The notes below the pieces were generated by a model. The model worked only from the letters and a program-made list of their open reading frames with translations, made no database searches and was not told where the DNA came from. A DNA stretch of 64,000 nucleotides, from assembly GCA_034520625.1 (NCBI GenBank), contig JAXHNI010000011.1, positions 1-64,000 on the forward strand, in the 5' to 3' direction. This DNA comes from JAANXG01 sp034520625. GTDB taxonomy: Bacteria > Pseudomonadota > Gammaproteobacteria > Arenicellales > JAANXG01. This document shows, in pieces, positions 15,507 through 24,822 of this stretch. Both the position numbers and the translations under genes were made by a program. Position 1 is the stretch's first letter. Every line of letters begins with the position of its first letter.

Positions 15507-17018
15507 ATGCTCCAGGAGTACCTGAAAAAGATCCTCACGGCGCACGTCTACGACGTCGCCGAAGAGACCCCCCTCGACTTCGCCTCCAACCTGTCCGTCC
15601 GTTTCGGCAACAACGTCTGGTTGAAGCGGGAGGACGAGCAGGCGGTGTTCTCCTTCAAGTGCCGGGGAGCCTACAACAAGATGTCCCAGCTTTCCCGGGC
15701 CCAACTCAGGAAGGGGGTCATCGCGGCTTCGGCGGGCAATCACGCCCAGGGCGTGGCGCTCAGCGGCCAGGTACTGTCCACCCCCACGGTGATCGTGATG
15801 CCCCGCACCACGCCCAACATCAAGGTCAATGCCGTGGCCATGCGCGGCGCCGAGGTCATTCTCCACGGCGACAACTACGACGACGCCTACAGCCAGGTCG
15901 AGGCGCTGATCCGCAAGCACAAGTACACCTTCGTGCATCCCTTCGACGATCCCCTCACCATCGCCGGCCAGGGAACGATCGGCTTCGAGCTCCTGAAGCA
16001 GCATGTCGATGACGTTCATGCCATCTTTGCGCCGGTGGGGGGCGGCGGCCTGATCGCGGGCATCGCGGCCTACGTCAAGCAGGTCCGGCCCGAGATCAGG
16101 GTGATCGGGGTGCAGGCGGACGACTCCGACGCCATGTACCAGTCCCTCAAAGCCGGCCGCCGGGTGCGGCTGAAGGACGTGGGCATATTCGCGGACGGCA
16201 CGGCGGTGCGGCAGGTGGGCAAGGAGACTTTCAGGATCGCGCGCAAGTGCGTCGACGAGGTGATCCGCGTCAGCAACGACGAGATCTGCGCCGCGATCAA
16301 GGACGTATTCGAGGATACCCGCTCCATCATGGAGCCGTCCGGCGCCCTGTCCGTGGCGGGGGTGAAGGCTTACCTGGGCCAGCACAGGCTAAAGGATCGG
16401 AACGTCATCGCCATTACGTCGGGCGCCAACATGAATTTCGACCGTCTGCGCCACGTCTCCGAGCGGGCCGAGATCGGCGAGCGCCGGGAAGCCATCCTGG
16501 CGGTGACCATTCCCGAGCGGCCCGGCAGCTTCCGGCGCTTCTGCTCGATTATCGGCGACCGAAACATTACCGAGTTCAACTACCGCTTCGCCGACCCCGA
16601 TCAGGCGCACGTGTTTGTCGGCCTGCAGATCGCCTCCGCCAGGGAAGTGGAGAACCTTGTGAAGGAGCTTCGGACCCACGACTATCCCACTGAGGATCTG
16701 ACGGACAACGAGATGGCCAAGCTCCACGTCCGCCATCTGGTGGGGGGGCACGCGCCGACGGCGGTCAACGAGTTGATCTATCGTTTCGAGTTTCCCGAAC
16801 GGCCGGGGGCGCTGATGAACTTCCTGGCTCACATGGGGCAGACCTGGAACATCAGCCTGTTTCACTACCGCAACCACGGCGCGGAGGTCGGACGGGTGCT
16901 GTGCGGCCTGCAGGTGCCGGCGGGCGAGAAGCCGCAGTTCCGGGCGTTTCTCAAGGAGATCGGTTACGCGTATTCCGATGAGTCCGAGAACCCGGCATAT
17001 CGGCTGTTCCTGGGATAG
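15507..17018 (+). CDS. ilvA: Threonine ammonia-lyase (biosynthetic threonine deaminase)
   Basis: IlvA converts threonine to 2-oxobutyrate, the first committed step to isoleucine. The 503-residue protein has the PLP-lysine motif SFKCRGAYNKM near residue 53, SAGNHAQGVAL, the glycine loop PVGGGGLIAGIA, and a serine-rich TSGANMNFDRLR end of the catalytic domain. The C-terminal roughly 180 residues form two ACT-like regulatory domains (ILAVTIPERPGSFRRFCSII and YRFEFPERPGALMNFLAHMG), as in the isoleucine-inhibited biosynthetic enzyme. A GGAG-like sequence is not clear upstream. The MITE ends 66 bp before the start codon. Confidence 0.97.
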   Translation: MLQEYLKKILTAHVYDVAEETPLDFASNLSVRFGNNVWLKREDEQAVFSFKCRGAYNKMSQLSRAQLRKGVIAASAGNHAQGVALSGQVLSTPTVIVMPRTTPNIKVNAVAMRGAEVILHGDNYDDAYSQVEALIRKHKYTFVHPFDDPLTIAGQGTIGFELLKQHVDDVHAIFAPVGGGGLIAGIAAYVKQVRPEIRVIGVQADDSDAMYQSLKAGRRVRLKDVGIFADGTAVRQVGKETFRIARKCVDEVIRVSNDEICAAIKDVFEDTRSIMEPSGALSVAGVKAYLGQHRLKDRNVIAITSGANMNFDRLRHVSERAEIGERREAILAVTIPERPGSFRRFCSIIGDRNITEFNYRFADPDQAHVFVGLQIASAREVENLVKELRTHDYPTEDLTDNEMAKLHVRHLVGGHAPTAVNELIYRFEFPERPGALMNFLAHMGQTWNISLFHYRNHGAEVGRVLCGLQVPAGEKPQFRAFLKEIGYAYSDESENPAYRLFLG

Positions 17019-17039
17019 ACCCATGCTGACGCGGGGAGT

Positions 17040-17780
17040 GTGATGGACCGCACCGCTTCCCTGATTCCGTGGCGGACCGTGAAACGGGTGCCGCCCCTGC
17101 CGTCCGGCGAGGTCCACCTGTGGTGGCAGGATCTTCGAAGCGCTTCCCTGGACCTCGGTTCGCTGCACGGGCTGTTGAACGAGCGCGAAAGGGCGCGGGT
17201 CGAGCGGTTCCGGGTGGAAGGCGTCGGGCGGGAGTTCACGGCGGCGAGGGGGATTCTGAAACGGCTGTTGTCCGCGTACCTGGACCGCGCTCCCGGAGAT
17301 CTTGATTTCCGCTACGGCCCCCTGGGCAAGCCGTCGCTGCCCGCGGAGGACGGCGACGAGCTCTGTTTCAATTACACGGATTCGGAAGGCGTCGCGCTCT
17401 ACGCGTTTGCCTGGAACCGGGAGCTGGGCGTGGATCTGGAAATGCTGTCGCGGCGGGTCCGTTGCCGGCGGATCATCGAGCGCCGGTTTGCGCCCCGGGA
17501 GTCCGAGTCTCTCCTGGCCATGCCGGAGGAAGCGCAGCGAAGGAGCTTCCTGGCTTGCTGGACCCGCAAGGAAGGCTATGGCAAGGCGCTGGGCCTCGGC
17601 ATCCGTTTCCCTTTCGACTGCCGCGAGATGTGCGTGGACTGCGGCTCGTCACCGCTGTCCCTGGAAGACCATGTGAACGGCGATGCCTGGGACATACATC
17701 AGCTCTACCCGGCGGAGGATTTCGTCGCCGCGCTCGTGCATCCGAGCGGTGAGCTGCCGCAAAGGTATTGGCGAATGTAG
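17040..17780 (+). CDS. 4'-phosphopantetheinyl transferase (Sfp type)
   Basis: Enzymes of this family activate carrier proteins by transferring phosphopantetheine from coenzyme A to serine. The 246-residue length fits the Sfp/Gsp group. Motifs present are FTAARGILKRLL, GKPSL in a PLGKPSLP context, the magnesium-binding GVDLEML and the WTRKEGYGKALGLG motif with the catalytic Glu and Lys. The frame begins with GTG (17040) followed directly by ATG (17043); GGAG lies upstream. It follows ilvA by 21 bp, so they may be co-transcribed. The target carrier protein is unknown; no PKS or NRPS gene is in the window. Confidence 0.93.
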   Translation: MMDRTASLIPWRTVKRVPPLPSGEVHLWWQDLRSASLDLGSLHGLLNERERARVERFRVEGVGREFTAARGILKRLLSAYLDRAPGDLDFRYGPLGKPSLPAEDGDELCFNYTDSEGVALYAFAWNRELGVDLEMLSRRVRCRRIIERRFAPRESESLLAMPEEAQRRSFLACWTRKEGYGKALGLGIRFPFDCREMCVDCGSSPLSLEDHVNGDAWDIHQLYPAEDFVAALVHPSGELPQRYWRM

Positions 17781-17825
17781 ACCGGGTTCTGATCCGGTGT
17801 TTCGCAATCGCGCTGCGCCTTCGCT

Positions 17826-18596
17826 CTACAGCCGCAGGCGATACCACAAGCGGCCGATGTATTCGTGCAGGGCGTGGGTGGTGCCCGACAGGGCGCCGGC
17901 GTTCGGAATCCAGCTCAGCACCGCGGGGCGGTTGCTCTGCACCGCGAGGAAGTCCGTGGGCGCCGGCGTTACCGCGACGCCCGCATGGCGGAATGCCAGG
18001 ACCGCCCGGTGCATGTGGGTCGCGGAGGTAACCAGCAGGACCTCATTCCAGCCGCGTTCCGCGATGATCCGCGCGCTGTGCTCGGCGTTTTCTATGGTGT
18101 TGCGGCTTTCCGTCTCCATGATGATCGCCGATTCGGGTACGCCCCACTGGCCAAGCAGTTCGCGGGCGTAGTACGCCTCGCTTTGCAGGCCCGGCTGCGG
18201 GAATACGTTGCCGCCGGTGAGCAGGATGCGAGGTGCCTTGCCGGCCCGGTGCAACTGCAGGGCGTAGAGCAGCCGGTCCGCGCCGGAGCCCAGATGCGTG
18301 TGTGGTCGCGGCGGGTGGGGCAGCCCCAGCCCGCCGCCGAGGACGATGATCACATCGACTTCCGGTACGGCGTCCAGCGACTTCGCCGGATAGTCGTTTT
18401 CCAGGCTCTGTACCAGTGTGAACGCCGTCCAGCCGTTGCCGGCGCCGAACAGCAACAGCGCCGCGCCGATTACCAGCACTCTGGCCAAGCGCAGTCGTCC
18501 GGCCACCAGCAGCAAGGCGGCGGCGAGCAGGGCGCAGCTCACCACGCCCACGGGATAGATGAACAGCGGAATGAGCTTTGACAGGAAGATTTCCAT
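17826..18596 (-). CDS. ElyC/YdcF family (DUF218) membrane protein
   Basis: The 256-residue protein has two N-terminal membrane segments (LIPLFIYPVGVVSCALLAAALLLVAG and VLVIGAALLLFGAGNGW) and a periplasmic DUF218 domain with IIVLGGGL, RLLYALQLHRAGKAPRILLTGG, an ESRNTIENAEHSARI stretch with the conserved Glu/Asn, and LLVTSATHMHRAVLAF. ElyC in E. coli is linked to peptidoglycan and enterobacterial common antigen lipid carriers; close homologs are similar in size. Which role applies here cannot be read from sequence. It lies downstream of hrpA on the same strand. Confidence 0.9.
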   Translation of the reverse strand: MEIFLSKLIPLFIYPVGVVSCALLAAALLLVAGRLRLARVLVIGAALLLFGAGNGWTAFTLVQSLENDYPAKSLDAVPEVDVIIVLGGGLGLPHPPRPHTHLGSGADRLLYALQLHRAGKAPRILLTGGNVFPQPGLQSEAYYARELLGQWGVPESAIIMETESRNTIENAEHSARIIAERGWNEVLLVTSATHMHRAVLAFRHAGVAVTPAPTDFLAVQSNRPAVLSWIPNAGALSGTTHALHEYIGRLWYRLRL

Positions 18597-18690
18597 TTAT
18601 TTTTCGCTCCGCAGCCCGGCGGATATCGAGATTGAATCAGCGCTCGATTGTACGCGACGGCCCGGGCCCGGGTTCCCGGCTCCGGACCAT

Positions 18691-21600
18691 TCAGCCGCGG
18701 GATCGCCGCCAGGCATCCCACTGCGCGTCGAGCCGCTTCTCCGAGACCGGCTGCCCGGTGCCCAGCTCCTGGGCGAACACGGAGACGCGGAATTCCTCCA
18801 GCATCCATCGGAACGCGAACAGTTCCGGGGGAACCGGATCCGGAGGCAGGGGATAGTCCATCAGCAGGCGGATCCAGTATTCACGGATCCGCTCCATGCG
18901 GGCGAGGTCGCGCCTCGGGTCGCGGGCGCAGCGGGCCATCCGTTTCTGTACCGCCTGCAGATATCGATCCAACGCCGCGAGCCGGTTGCCGGGCGTGTAA
19001 TGCACGAAGCCGGGAAAGACCAGCAGGTCCAGCTGCTGGGCGATGTCATCCCGGGTGGCCGGCGGCAGGGCGTCCAGCCGTCCCTTGCAGTCCCGGAAGC
19101 GCTCCAGGGCCGGCGCGACGGCTGCGCAGATTTCCGCGGCGGCCGGCACGAGGCGCTCCCCGACGGTGGCCGCTTCCCGGTCGAAGCCCCCCCGCGAGCG
19201 GACCCGCCAGGGGTCGGTGGCCCGCGACCGGGTCATGGCCGCGTCGATGATGTCCCGCCTGAGCGCGTCGCAGGAACCCACCGACGCGAAGTTCAGGCAC
19301 ATGCGATCGGCCTGGGGCAGATTCTTCCGGAGATAGTTCAACTTCGCCCCGACCTCGAGGCGAACAAGGCGCTCCACTCCGCCGTCCATGGCTGCGCGGG
19401 CGTCGTGTTCGCGGTCATACATCGCGACGGCGACGCTGTCGCCGTCGTCCCGAAGCGCCAGGAACGAGCGCAGGCGGATACCGGACTGCCGGTATTCGAT
19501 GGTCTCCGGCAGATCGCCGAACGACCACGTCGTCAGGCCGTCCCGTATCCAGTCGGGAAGCGGCTCGTCGGCGGGTTGCGATGCCTCCACGCTTTGCCCG
19601 ACCCGGTCCCGCAGCGCGCCCGGATCCCGGCCCTGGTCCAGCACTTCGCCGTCAGCGTCGACGACCTCGATATTCATGCGCAGGTGGGCCGGCAGTGACG
19701 ACTCGTCCCAGTCATCGACGGGAATTTCGACGCCGCGTTGCTCGCTGAAAGTCCGCGACATGCACTGTGCCAGGCTCTCGCCCTCTCGGGGCGCCATGCG
19801 CCGGAGGCACAGGAGCGCGGCATCGTTGGCCGGACCGAGGCCGCGGCGCTGTTCCCTGGGCAGGGCCCGTATCAGGGCCGTCATCCTGTCCACCAGGAGC
19901 CCCGGGACCAGCCAGCTCAGGCGTTCTTCCGGGAGCTGTCCCAACAGCGGCGCCGGGACGCGAAGGGTCACGCCGTCGCAGGGATGCCCGGGCTCGAAGC
20001 GATAGCGCAGGGCCAGGCGGTTGTCATTGACCTCGAAATACTCCGGGAACCGTTCCGGGTACCGGTCATCGACCGGGCCGGGCCGGGCGGTATCGGCATC
20101 CAGCTGGAGAGCCCGGACCCGTTCCGCCGGCGCCGTGTCGAGCCATGAGCTCAGGCTTCGGCTATCGCACACCTCATGCGGCAGGTGCTTGTCGTAGAAC
20201 TCGAACAGCTGCTCTTCGTCGATCGCGATGCCGCGGCGGCGCTCGCGCTGCTCCAGGTCGGTGGCCCGGCGGATCATTTCCATGTTGTGGCTCAGGAAGT
20301 CCGGCGCCGGGTCGATGTCACCAGCCACCAGGGCCTGGCGGATGAAGATCCGCCGGCTTTCCGCCGGGTCGACCACCGAGAATCGTGTTCTTCGGCCCCG
20401 GACCAGGGTAAGCCCGTGCAGCGTCACCTGTTCCTTCGCCATGACTTCGCCGCGCCCGGTATCCCAGTAAGGTTCCAGGTACTGCCGCCTGACCAGGTGA
20501 GCGGCCGGGGCTTCGGCCCAGGCCGGGTCGATGGCCGCGTTGGTTCGGGCGTAGAGCTTGCCGGTCTGCACGAGCTCGGCGCACATCAGCCAGTCCGGCC
20601 GGTGCTTGAACAGCGCCGAGCTGCGATGGATGTAAAGCTTCTTGCCCTGGGTGCCCAGGTATTCGTTCTGCATATGCCGCCGGGCGATGTTGCCCAGCAG
20701 GCCCGTCAGGAGCGCCTTGTGGACCGCGGATTCCGCAGCCGGCGCATCGTTGGAACGGATCCCGAGTTCGCGGGCAATGCTTTTGAGCTGGTCGCGGACA
20801 TTGCGCCATTCCCGCATCCGCGTCGTGGACAGATAGCGGTCGCGGCAGTACCGCGTACGCTGGCGTCGCGACAGGTCGCGGGTATCGCGCCGGTAGCGCT
20901 CCCACAGGTTCAGCAGGCCCAGGAAGTCGGATTTCCCGTGCCGGTACTCAGCGTGGGCCTGGCGTGCCTGGTCCAGGCGATCCACCGGATACTCCCTGGG
21001 ATCCTGAACGGACAGGGCCGCGGCGATGGTCAGCACTTCGTTCGTGCAGCGGTGGTCGTCGGCGGCCAGCAGCATGCGGCCGATGCGCGGATCGGCCGGG
21101 ATGCGGGCCAGCCGCCTGCCGGTGGCGGTGAGCCGGCGCTCGCCGTCGATGGCGCCGAGCTCTTCCAGCAGCCGGTAGCCGGCCTTTACCATGCGCGGCG
21201 GCGGCGGTTCGAGAAACGGAAACTCCTCCACATCGCCGAGACGCAGGTTGTGCATGGTCAGGATGACGCTTGCGAGGGAAGTGCGCTGGACCTCCGGCGG
21301 GGTGAATTCCTCCCGGGCATTGAAGTCATCTTCGCTGTACAGGCGGATGCAGATGCCGTCAGCTTCACGCCCGCAGCGGCCGGCGCGCTGGCTGGCGGAG
21401 GCCCGGGAAACCGGTTCCACGGGCAGCGCCTGGACCTGCCGTGCCGGCCGATAGCGGCTGATCCGCGCCAGGCCGGTATCGATGACGAAGCGGATGCCGG
21501 GCACAGTGATGGATGTCTCCGCGACGTTGGTGGCCAGCACAATCCGGCGGCGCCCGCCGGGCCGGAAAATGCGCTGCTGCTCCCCGCCCGGCAGTCTGGC

Positions 21601-22551
21601 GTAAAGGGGCAGGATTTCCGTGTCCCGGTAGTGCTTCTTCCGGAGCAGCCCGGCGGTCTTGTGGATGTGATACTCGCCGGGCAGGAAGATCAGTATGTCC
21701 CCCGGACCCTCGCGAAACAGCTCGTCCACGGCATGCAGCAGGGCGACCTCGAGGTCGCGGTCGACGCTGTCGCCGCCGTCCCGGTTGAAGGGCCGGTAGC
21801 GGATCTCCACCGGCCAGGTGCGCCCGGATACTTCCAGCACGGGCGCATCGTCGAAGTAGCGTGAGAATTTCTGCGGGTCGATGGTTGCCGAGGTGATGAT
21901 GACTTTCAGGTCCGGGCGCCGGGGCAGGAGGCGCTTCAGAACCCCCAGCAGGAAATCGATATTCAGGGAACGCTCGTGGGCTTCGTCGATGATCAGCGTG
22001 TCGTACTGCGCCAGCAGCCTGTCCGTTTCCAGCTCCGCCAGGAGCATGCCGTCGGTGAGTACCTTGACGTAGGTCTCGTCGCCGAGCTGTTCCTCGAACC
22101 GGAGCTTGTAGCCCGCATGCCCGCCGATCTCGCTGTCGAGTTCGTCGGCGAGCCGCGCCGCGATGGCCCGGGCCGCGACCCGTCGCGGTTGGGTATGACC
22201 GATATACCCGTCGATGCCGCGGCCCATCTCCAGGCAGAACTTGGGAAGCTGGGTGCTTTTTCCGGAGCCGGTTTCGCCGCACACCACCACCACCTGGTGG
22301 TCGTGGATCGCCTGCTGTATGTCGCCCTTCCTGGCCGTGATCGGCAGGGCCTCGTCGCAGCGCAGCGCGGGCAGATTCCCGGCTCTGGCCTGCCGCAGGG
22401 CGTGCGATTTCCCGTAAAGCGCCTCGTATTCCCGCTTGCGGCCGGCCCTGCGCAGACGCTCCAGGCGTTTCCGGTCCCGCCGCATGCAATGCCGTTCCGG
22501 CTCCCGGGTCTCGCCGGAACGGGTGTTGGGGGCAGGCTCGGATGAGGACAT
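18691..22551 (-). CDS. hrpA: ATP-dependent RNA helicase HrpA
   Basis: HrpA is a DEAH-box helicase involved in mRNA processing and in rescue of collided or stalled ribosomes. The 1286-residue protein matches the E. coli length (1300). The helicase core shows the Walker A motif GETGSGKSTQLPK, TQPRRVAARAIAARL, the DEAH box IIDEAHERSLNIDF, ITSATIDPQKFSRYF, ATNVAETSITVPGI and RAGRCGREADG. HA2/OB-fold regions and the long HrpA-specific C-terminal domain (DUF3418) follow. It is transcribed divergently from the sulfite reductase gene across an AT-rich 104-bp spacer. Confidence 0.97.
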   Translation of the reverse strand: MSSSEPAPNTRSGETREPERHCMRRDRKRLERLRRAGRKREYEALYGKSHALRQARAGNLPALRCDEALPITARKGDIQQAIHDHQVVVVCGETGSGKSTQLPKFCLEMGRGIDGYIGHTQPRRVAARAIAARLADELDSEIGGHAGYKLRFEEQLGDETYVKVLTDGMLLAELETDRLLAQYDTLIIDEAHERSLNIDFLLGVLKRLLPRRPDLKVIITSATIDPQKFSRYFDDAPVLEVSGRTWPVEIRYRPFNRDGGDSVDRDLEVALLHAVDELFREGPGDILIFLPGEYHIHKTAGLLRKKHYRDTEILPLYARLPGGEQQRIFRPGGRRRIVLATNVAETSITVPGIRFVIDTGLARISRYRPARQVQALPVEPVSRASASQRAGRCGREADGICIRLYSEDDFNAREEFTPPEVQRTSLASVILTMHNLRLGDVEEFPFLEPPPPRMVKAGYRLLEELGAIDGERRLTATGRRLARIPADPRIGRMLLAADDHRCTNEVLTIAAALSVQDPREYPVDRLDQARQAHAEYRHGKSDFLGLLNLWERYRRDTRDLSRRQRTRYCRDRYLSTTRMREWRNVRDQLKSIARELGIRSNDAPAAESAVHKALLTGLLGNIARRHMQNEYLGTQGKKLYIHRSSALFKHRPDWLMCAELVQTGKLYARTNAAIDPAWAEAPAAHLVRRQYLEPYWDTGRGEVMAKEQVTLHGLTLVRGRRTRFSVVDPAESRRIFIRQALVAGDIDPAPDFLSHNMEMIRRATDLEQRERRRGIAIDEEQLFEFYDKHLPHEVCDSRSLSSWLDTAPAERVRALQLDADTARPGPVDDRYPERFPEYFEVNDNRLALRYRFEPGHPCDGVTLRVPAPLLGQLPEERLSWLVPGLLVDRMTALIRALPREQRRGLGPANDAALLCLRRMAPREGESLAQCMSRTFSEQRGVEIPVDDWDESSLPAHLRMNIEVVDADGEVLDQGRDPGALRDRVGQSVEASQPADEPLPDWIRDGLTTWSFGDLPETIEYRQSGIRLRSFLALRDDGDSVAVAMYDREHDARAAMDGGVERLVRLEVGAKLNYLRKNLPQADRMCLNFASVGSCDALRRDIIDAAMTRSRATDPWRVRSRGGFDREAATVGERLVPAAAEICAAVAPALERFRDCKGRLDALPPATRDDIAQQLDLLVFPGFVHYTPGNRLAALDRYLQAVQKRMARCARDPRRDLARMERIREYWIRLLMDYPLPPDPVPPELFAFRWMLEEFRVSVFAQELGTGQPVSEKRLDAQWDAWRRSRG

Positions 22552-22655
22552 TTTTATAACTGTTAATTATATAAATATTGGAATTTATACTTTTTTATTC
22601 TTAACAGAGATCCCTACCATCGTCTGATACCCAGCCTTTCAAGCGGGCAAGAAGC
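22552..22655. promoter_or_regulatory. AT-rich divergent promoter region of hrpA and the sulfite reductase operon
   Basis: This spacer is far richer in A and T than its surroundings. A possible plus-strand promoter is TTAATT (22563-22568) and TATACT (22586-22591) with 17 bp between. TGTTAA (22561-22566) and TTAACA (22601-22606) form a spaced inverted repeat around the -10. CysB-type regulators bind AT-rich, poorly conserved sites before sulfur assimilation genes, so a similar site here is plausible but unproven. Confidence 0.45.
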
Positions 22656-24362
22656 ATGTATCAATACGACGAGTCAGACCGGTCACTGGTGAATCAGCGG
22701 GTGCGTCAGTTCCGCGGGCAGGTGGAACGGTACCTGAACGGAGAGCTTGCCGAAGACGAATTCAAGCAGTTGCGCCTGCGTAACGGCTTGTACATGCAGC
22801 GCCACGCCCACATGCTGCGGGTGGCCATTCCCTACGGGCTGCTCGATTCCCGGCAGCTGCGCACCCTGGCCCGGATCGCCGAGGTGTACGACCGGGGCTA
22901 CGGCCATTTCACCACGCGCCAGAATATTCAATACAACTGGCCCGAGCTGAAAGATGTTCCGGACATTCTACAAGAACTGGCGAACGTGGACATGCATGCC
23001 ATCCAGACCAGCGGCAACTGCGTTCGTAACGTCACCAGCGATCACTTGGCCGGCGTGGCCGGCGACGAGATCGAGGATCCGAGGCCCTACTGCGAGATCA
23101 TTCGCCAGTGGTCCACCCTGCATCCCGAGTTCTCCTGGCTGCCGCGCAAGTTCAAGATCGCCGTCACCGGCGGGGAGCGCGATCGCACCGCCATCAAGTT
23201 CCACGACATCGGCATCCGCATGGTCGCCGACGGCCGGGGCGAGCCCGGCTTCGAGATCTGGGTCGGCGGCGGCATGGGCCGCACCCCGGTGGTGGGCAAA
23301 CTGATCCGCGGATTCCTGCCGCGCCGGCATCTGCTTTCATACATCGAAGCGATCCTGCGGGTCTACAACCTGCTGGGTCGCCGGGACAATATCCACAAGG
23401 CGCGGATCAAGATCCTGGTGAACGCCGTGGGCATCGAAGCCTTCCGCACCCAGGTGGAGCGGGAATGGCGCGGCATGCTCGAGGGCGGCGAGTCCCTGGA
23501 GATCGGCCCGGACGAGATCGAGACCGTGGCCCGCCACTTCCGGGATGATGCCTCCGGCGTCGGTCCCGGGACGGGGGACGCCCGGCGGATCGACCGCTGG
23601 ATGCTGGATACCCGCTTCGCCGACTGGTACCGGCACAACACCCACGATCACAAGCATCCCGGATACCGCATCGTCACCATCTCCCTCAAGGAGCCCGGCG
23701 TGCCCCCCGGCGACGTGGCTGCGGGACAGATGCGCGCCGTGGCGGATATCGCCGAGCGCTTCAGCCGGGACGAGATCCGGGCCACCCACGAGCAGAACCT
23801 GGTGCTGGCCTGGGTCAGCCAGGACGACGTCGTCAAGGTGTGGCGGGAGCTGGACGGGCAGGGCCTGGCGACGCCGAACGTCGGGACCCTGAACGACATG
23901 ATCTGCTGCCCGGGGCTGGACTTCTGCTCCCTGGCGAACGCGGGTTCCATCCCCATCGCCAGGCAGATCAACGAGCGCTTCGACCGTTTGGACCGTCTCT
24001 ACGAGATCGGCCCGGTCCAGCTCAAGATGTCGGGTTGTATGAACGCCTGCGGTCATCATCACGCCGGGCACATCGGCATCCTGGGCGTCGATAAGCATGG
24101 CGAGGAGTGGTACCAGATTACCCTCGGCGGCCGGGCGGACGACGCCGCCGCCATCGGCAAGCGCATTGGCCCGAGCGTGCCGAAGGAAGCGGTGGCCGGG
24201 ACCATCGAGCAGATCGTCAACGTCTACATCGGCGAGCGCCGGCCGGGCGAGCGATTCATCGACACTTACTCACGCGTGGGTATTCAACCTTTCAAGGAAC
24301 AGGTGTATGTCAGTCATCATCAATCGAAGAATACAAATCAATCAGTGGTCGCATCGGTATGA
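22656..24362 (+). CDS. Assimilatory nitrite/sulfite reductase hemoprotein (CysI-like)
   Basis: This 568-residue enzyme has the two-fold repeat of siroheme reductases: an N-terminal half with YGHFTTRQNIQYNWPELKDV and SGNCVRNVTSDH, and a second half with the [4Fe-4S]/siroheme cysteines in CCPGLDFCSLANAG (C-x5-C) and KMSGCMNACGHHHAG (C-x3-C). It is the ferredoxin- or CysJ-independent form often found with DUF934 and CysH, both of which follow directly. The context argues for six-electron reduction of sulfite to sulfide rather than nitrite. No CysJ flavoprotein is adjacent, so the electron donor may be ferredoxin. Confidence 0.92.
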   Translation: MYQYDESDRSLVNQRVRQFRGQVERYLNGELAEDEFKQLRLRNGLYMQRHAHMLRVAIPYGLLDSRQLRTLARIAEVYDRGYGHFTTRQNIQYNWPELKDVPDILQELANVDMHAIQTSGNCVRNVTSDHLAGVAGDEIEDPRPYCEIIRQWSTLHPEFSWLPRKFKIAVTGGERDRTAIKFHDIGIRMVADGRGEPGFEIWVGGGMGRTPVVGKLIRGFLPRRHLLSYIEAILRVYNLLGRRDNIHKARIKILVNAVGIEAFRTQVEREWRGMLEGGESLEIGPDEIETVARHFRDDASGVGPGTGDARRIDRWMLDTRFADWYRHNTHDHKHPGYRIVTISLKEPGVPPGDVAAGQMRAVADIAERFSRDEIRATHEQNLVLAWVSQDDVVKVWRELDGQGLATPNVGTLNDMICCPGLDFCSLANAGSIPIARQINERFDRLDRLYEIGPVQLKMSGCMNACGHHHAGHIGILGVDKHGEEWYQITLGGRADDAAAIGKRIGPSVPKEAVAGTIEQIVNVYIGERRPGERFIDTYSRVGIQPFKEQVYVSHHQSKNTNQSVVASV

Positions 24363-24822
24363 CGACGAGCCGCTGGGGGCGGGTCGTGTCACGGTTTCCC
24401 TGAATCGCTGGCTCCAGGAGCACGAAACCCTGGCCAATCACGAGGGCAAAGTCGGCGTGCGGCTGCTGCCGGGGGATGCAGTGGAGGAGCTGGCGCCGTT
24501 CGCCGCCGGACTTGCGCTGATCGCGCTGGAATTCGACCGCTTCGGCGAGGGCCGGGGCTATTCCCAGGCGTACCTGCTCCGCGAGCGTCTCGGCTTCACC
24601 GGGGAGCTGCGGGCCCTGGGCGCCCGGCGGGACCACGTGATGTACATGGAGCGCTGCGGCATCAATGCCTTCGAGCCCGCGCCGGAGGACAGCGTCGAGA
24701 CCCTTCTGGAGGGATTCGACGAAATCACCGTGCGCTACCAGCCGTCCCACGACCGCATTCCGTTGATCTTCCGCGAGCGTGCACGGCGCGCGGCGGAGCA
24801 CAGGCAGGAGATTTCAGCATGA
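24307..24822 (+). CDS. DUF934 family protein (sulfite-reductase associated)
   Basis: This 171-residue protein belongs to the DUF934 family, which consistently neighbours CysI-type sulfite reductases and CysH. Characteristic segments are VGVRLLPGDAVEELAPFAAGLALIALEF, FGEGRGYSQAYLLRERLGF and MERCGINAFEP. The open frame extends upstream, but the ATG at 24307 has AAGGA before it and matches the family N-terminus. It overlaps the 3' end of the reductase gene by 56 bp and the start of cysH by 4 bp, indicating translational coupling. Its biochemical function is not known. Confidence 0.92.
   Translation: MSVIINRRIQINQWSHRYDDEPLGAGRVTVSLNRWLQEHETLANHEGKVGVRLLPGDAVEELAPFAAGLALIALEFDRFGEGRGYSQAYLLRERLGFTGELRALGARRDHVMYMERCGINAFEPAPEDSVETLLEGFDEITVRYQPSHDRIPLIFRERARRAAEHRQEISA

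Noticed and set aside
20176..21864. A 562-codon plus-strand open frame within hrpA
   Set aside because: Antisense shadow of the helicase core, no recognisable features.
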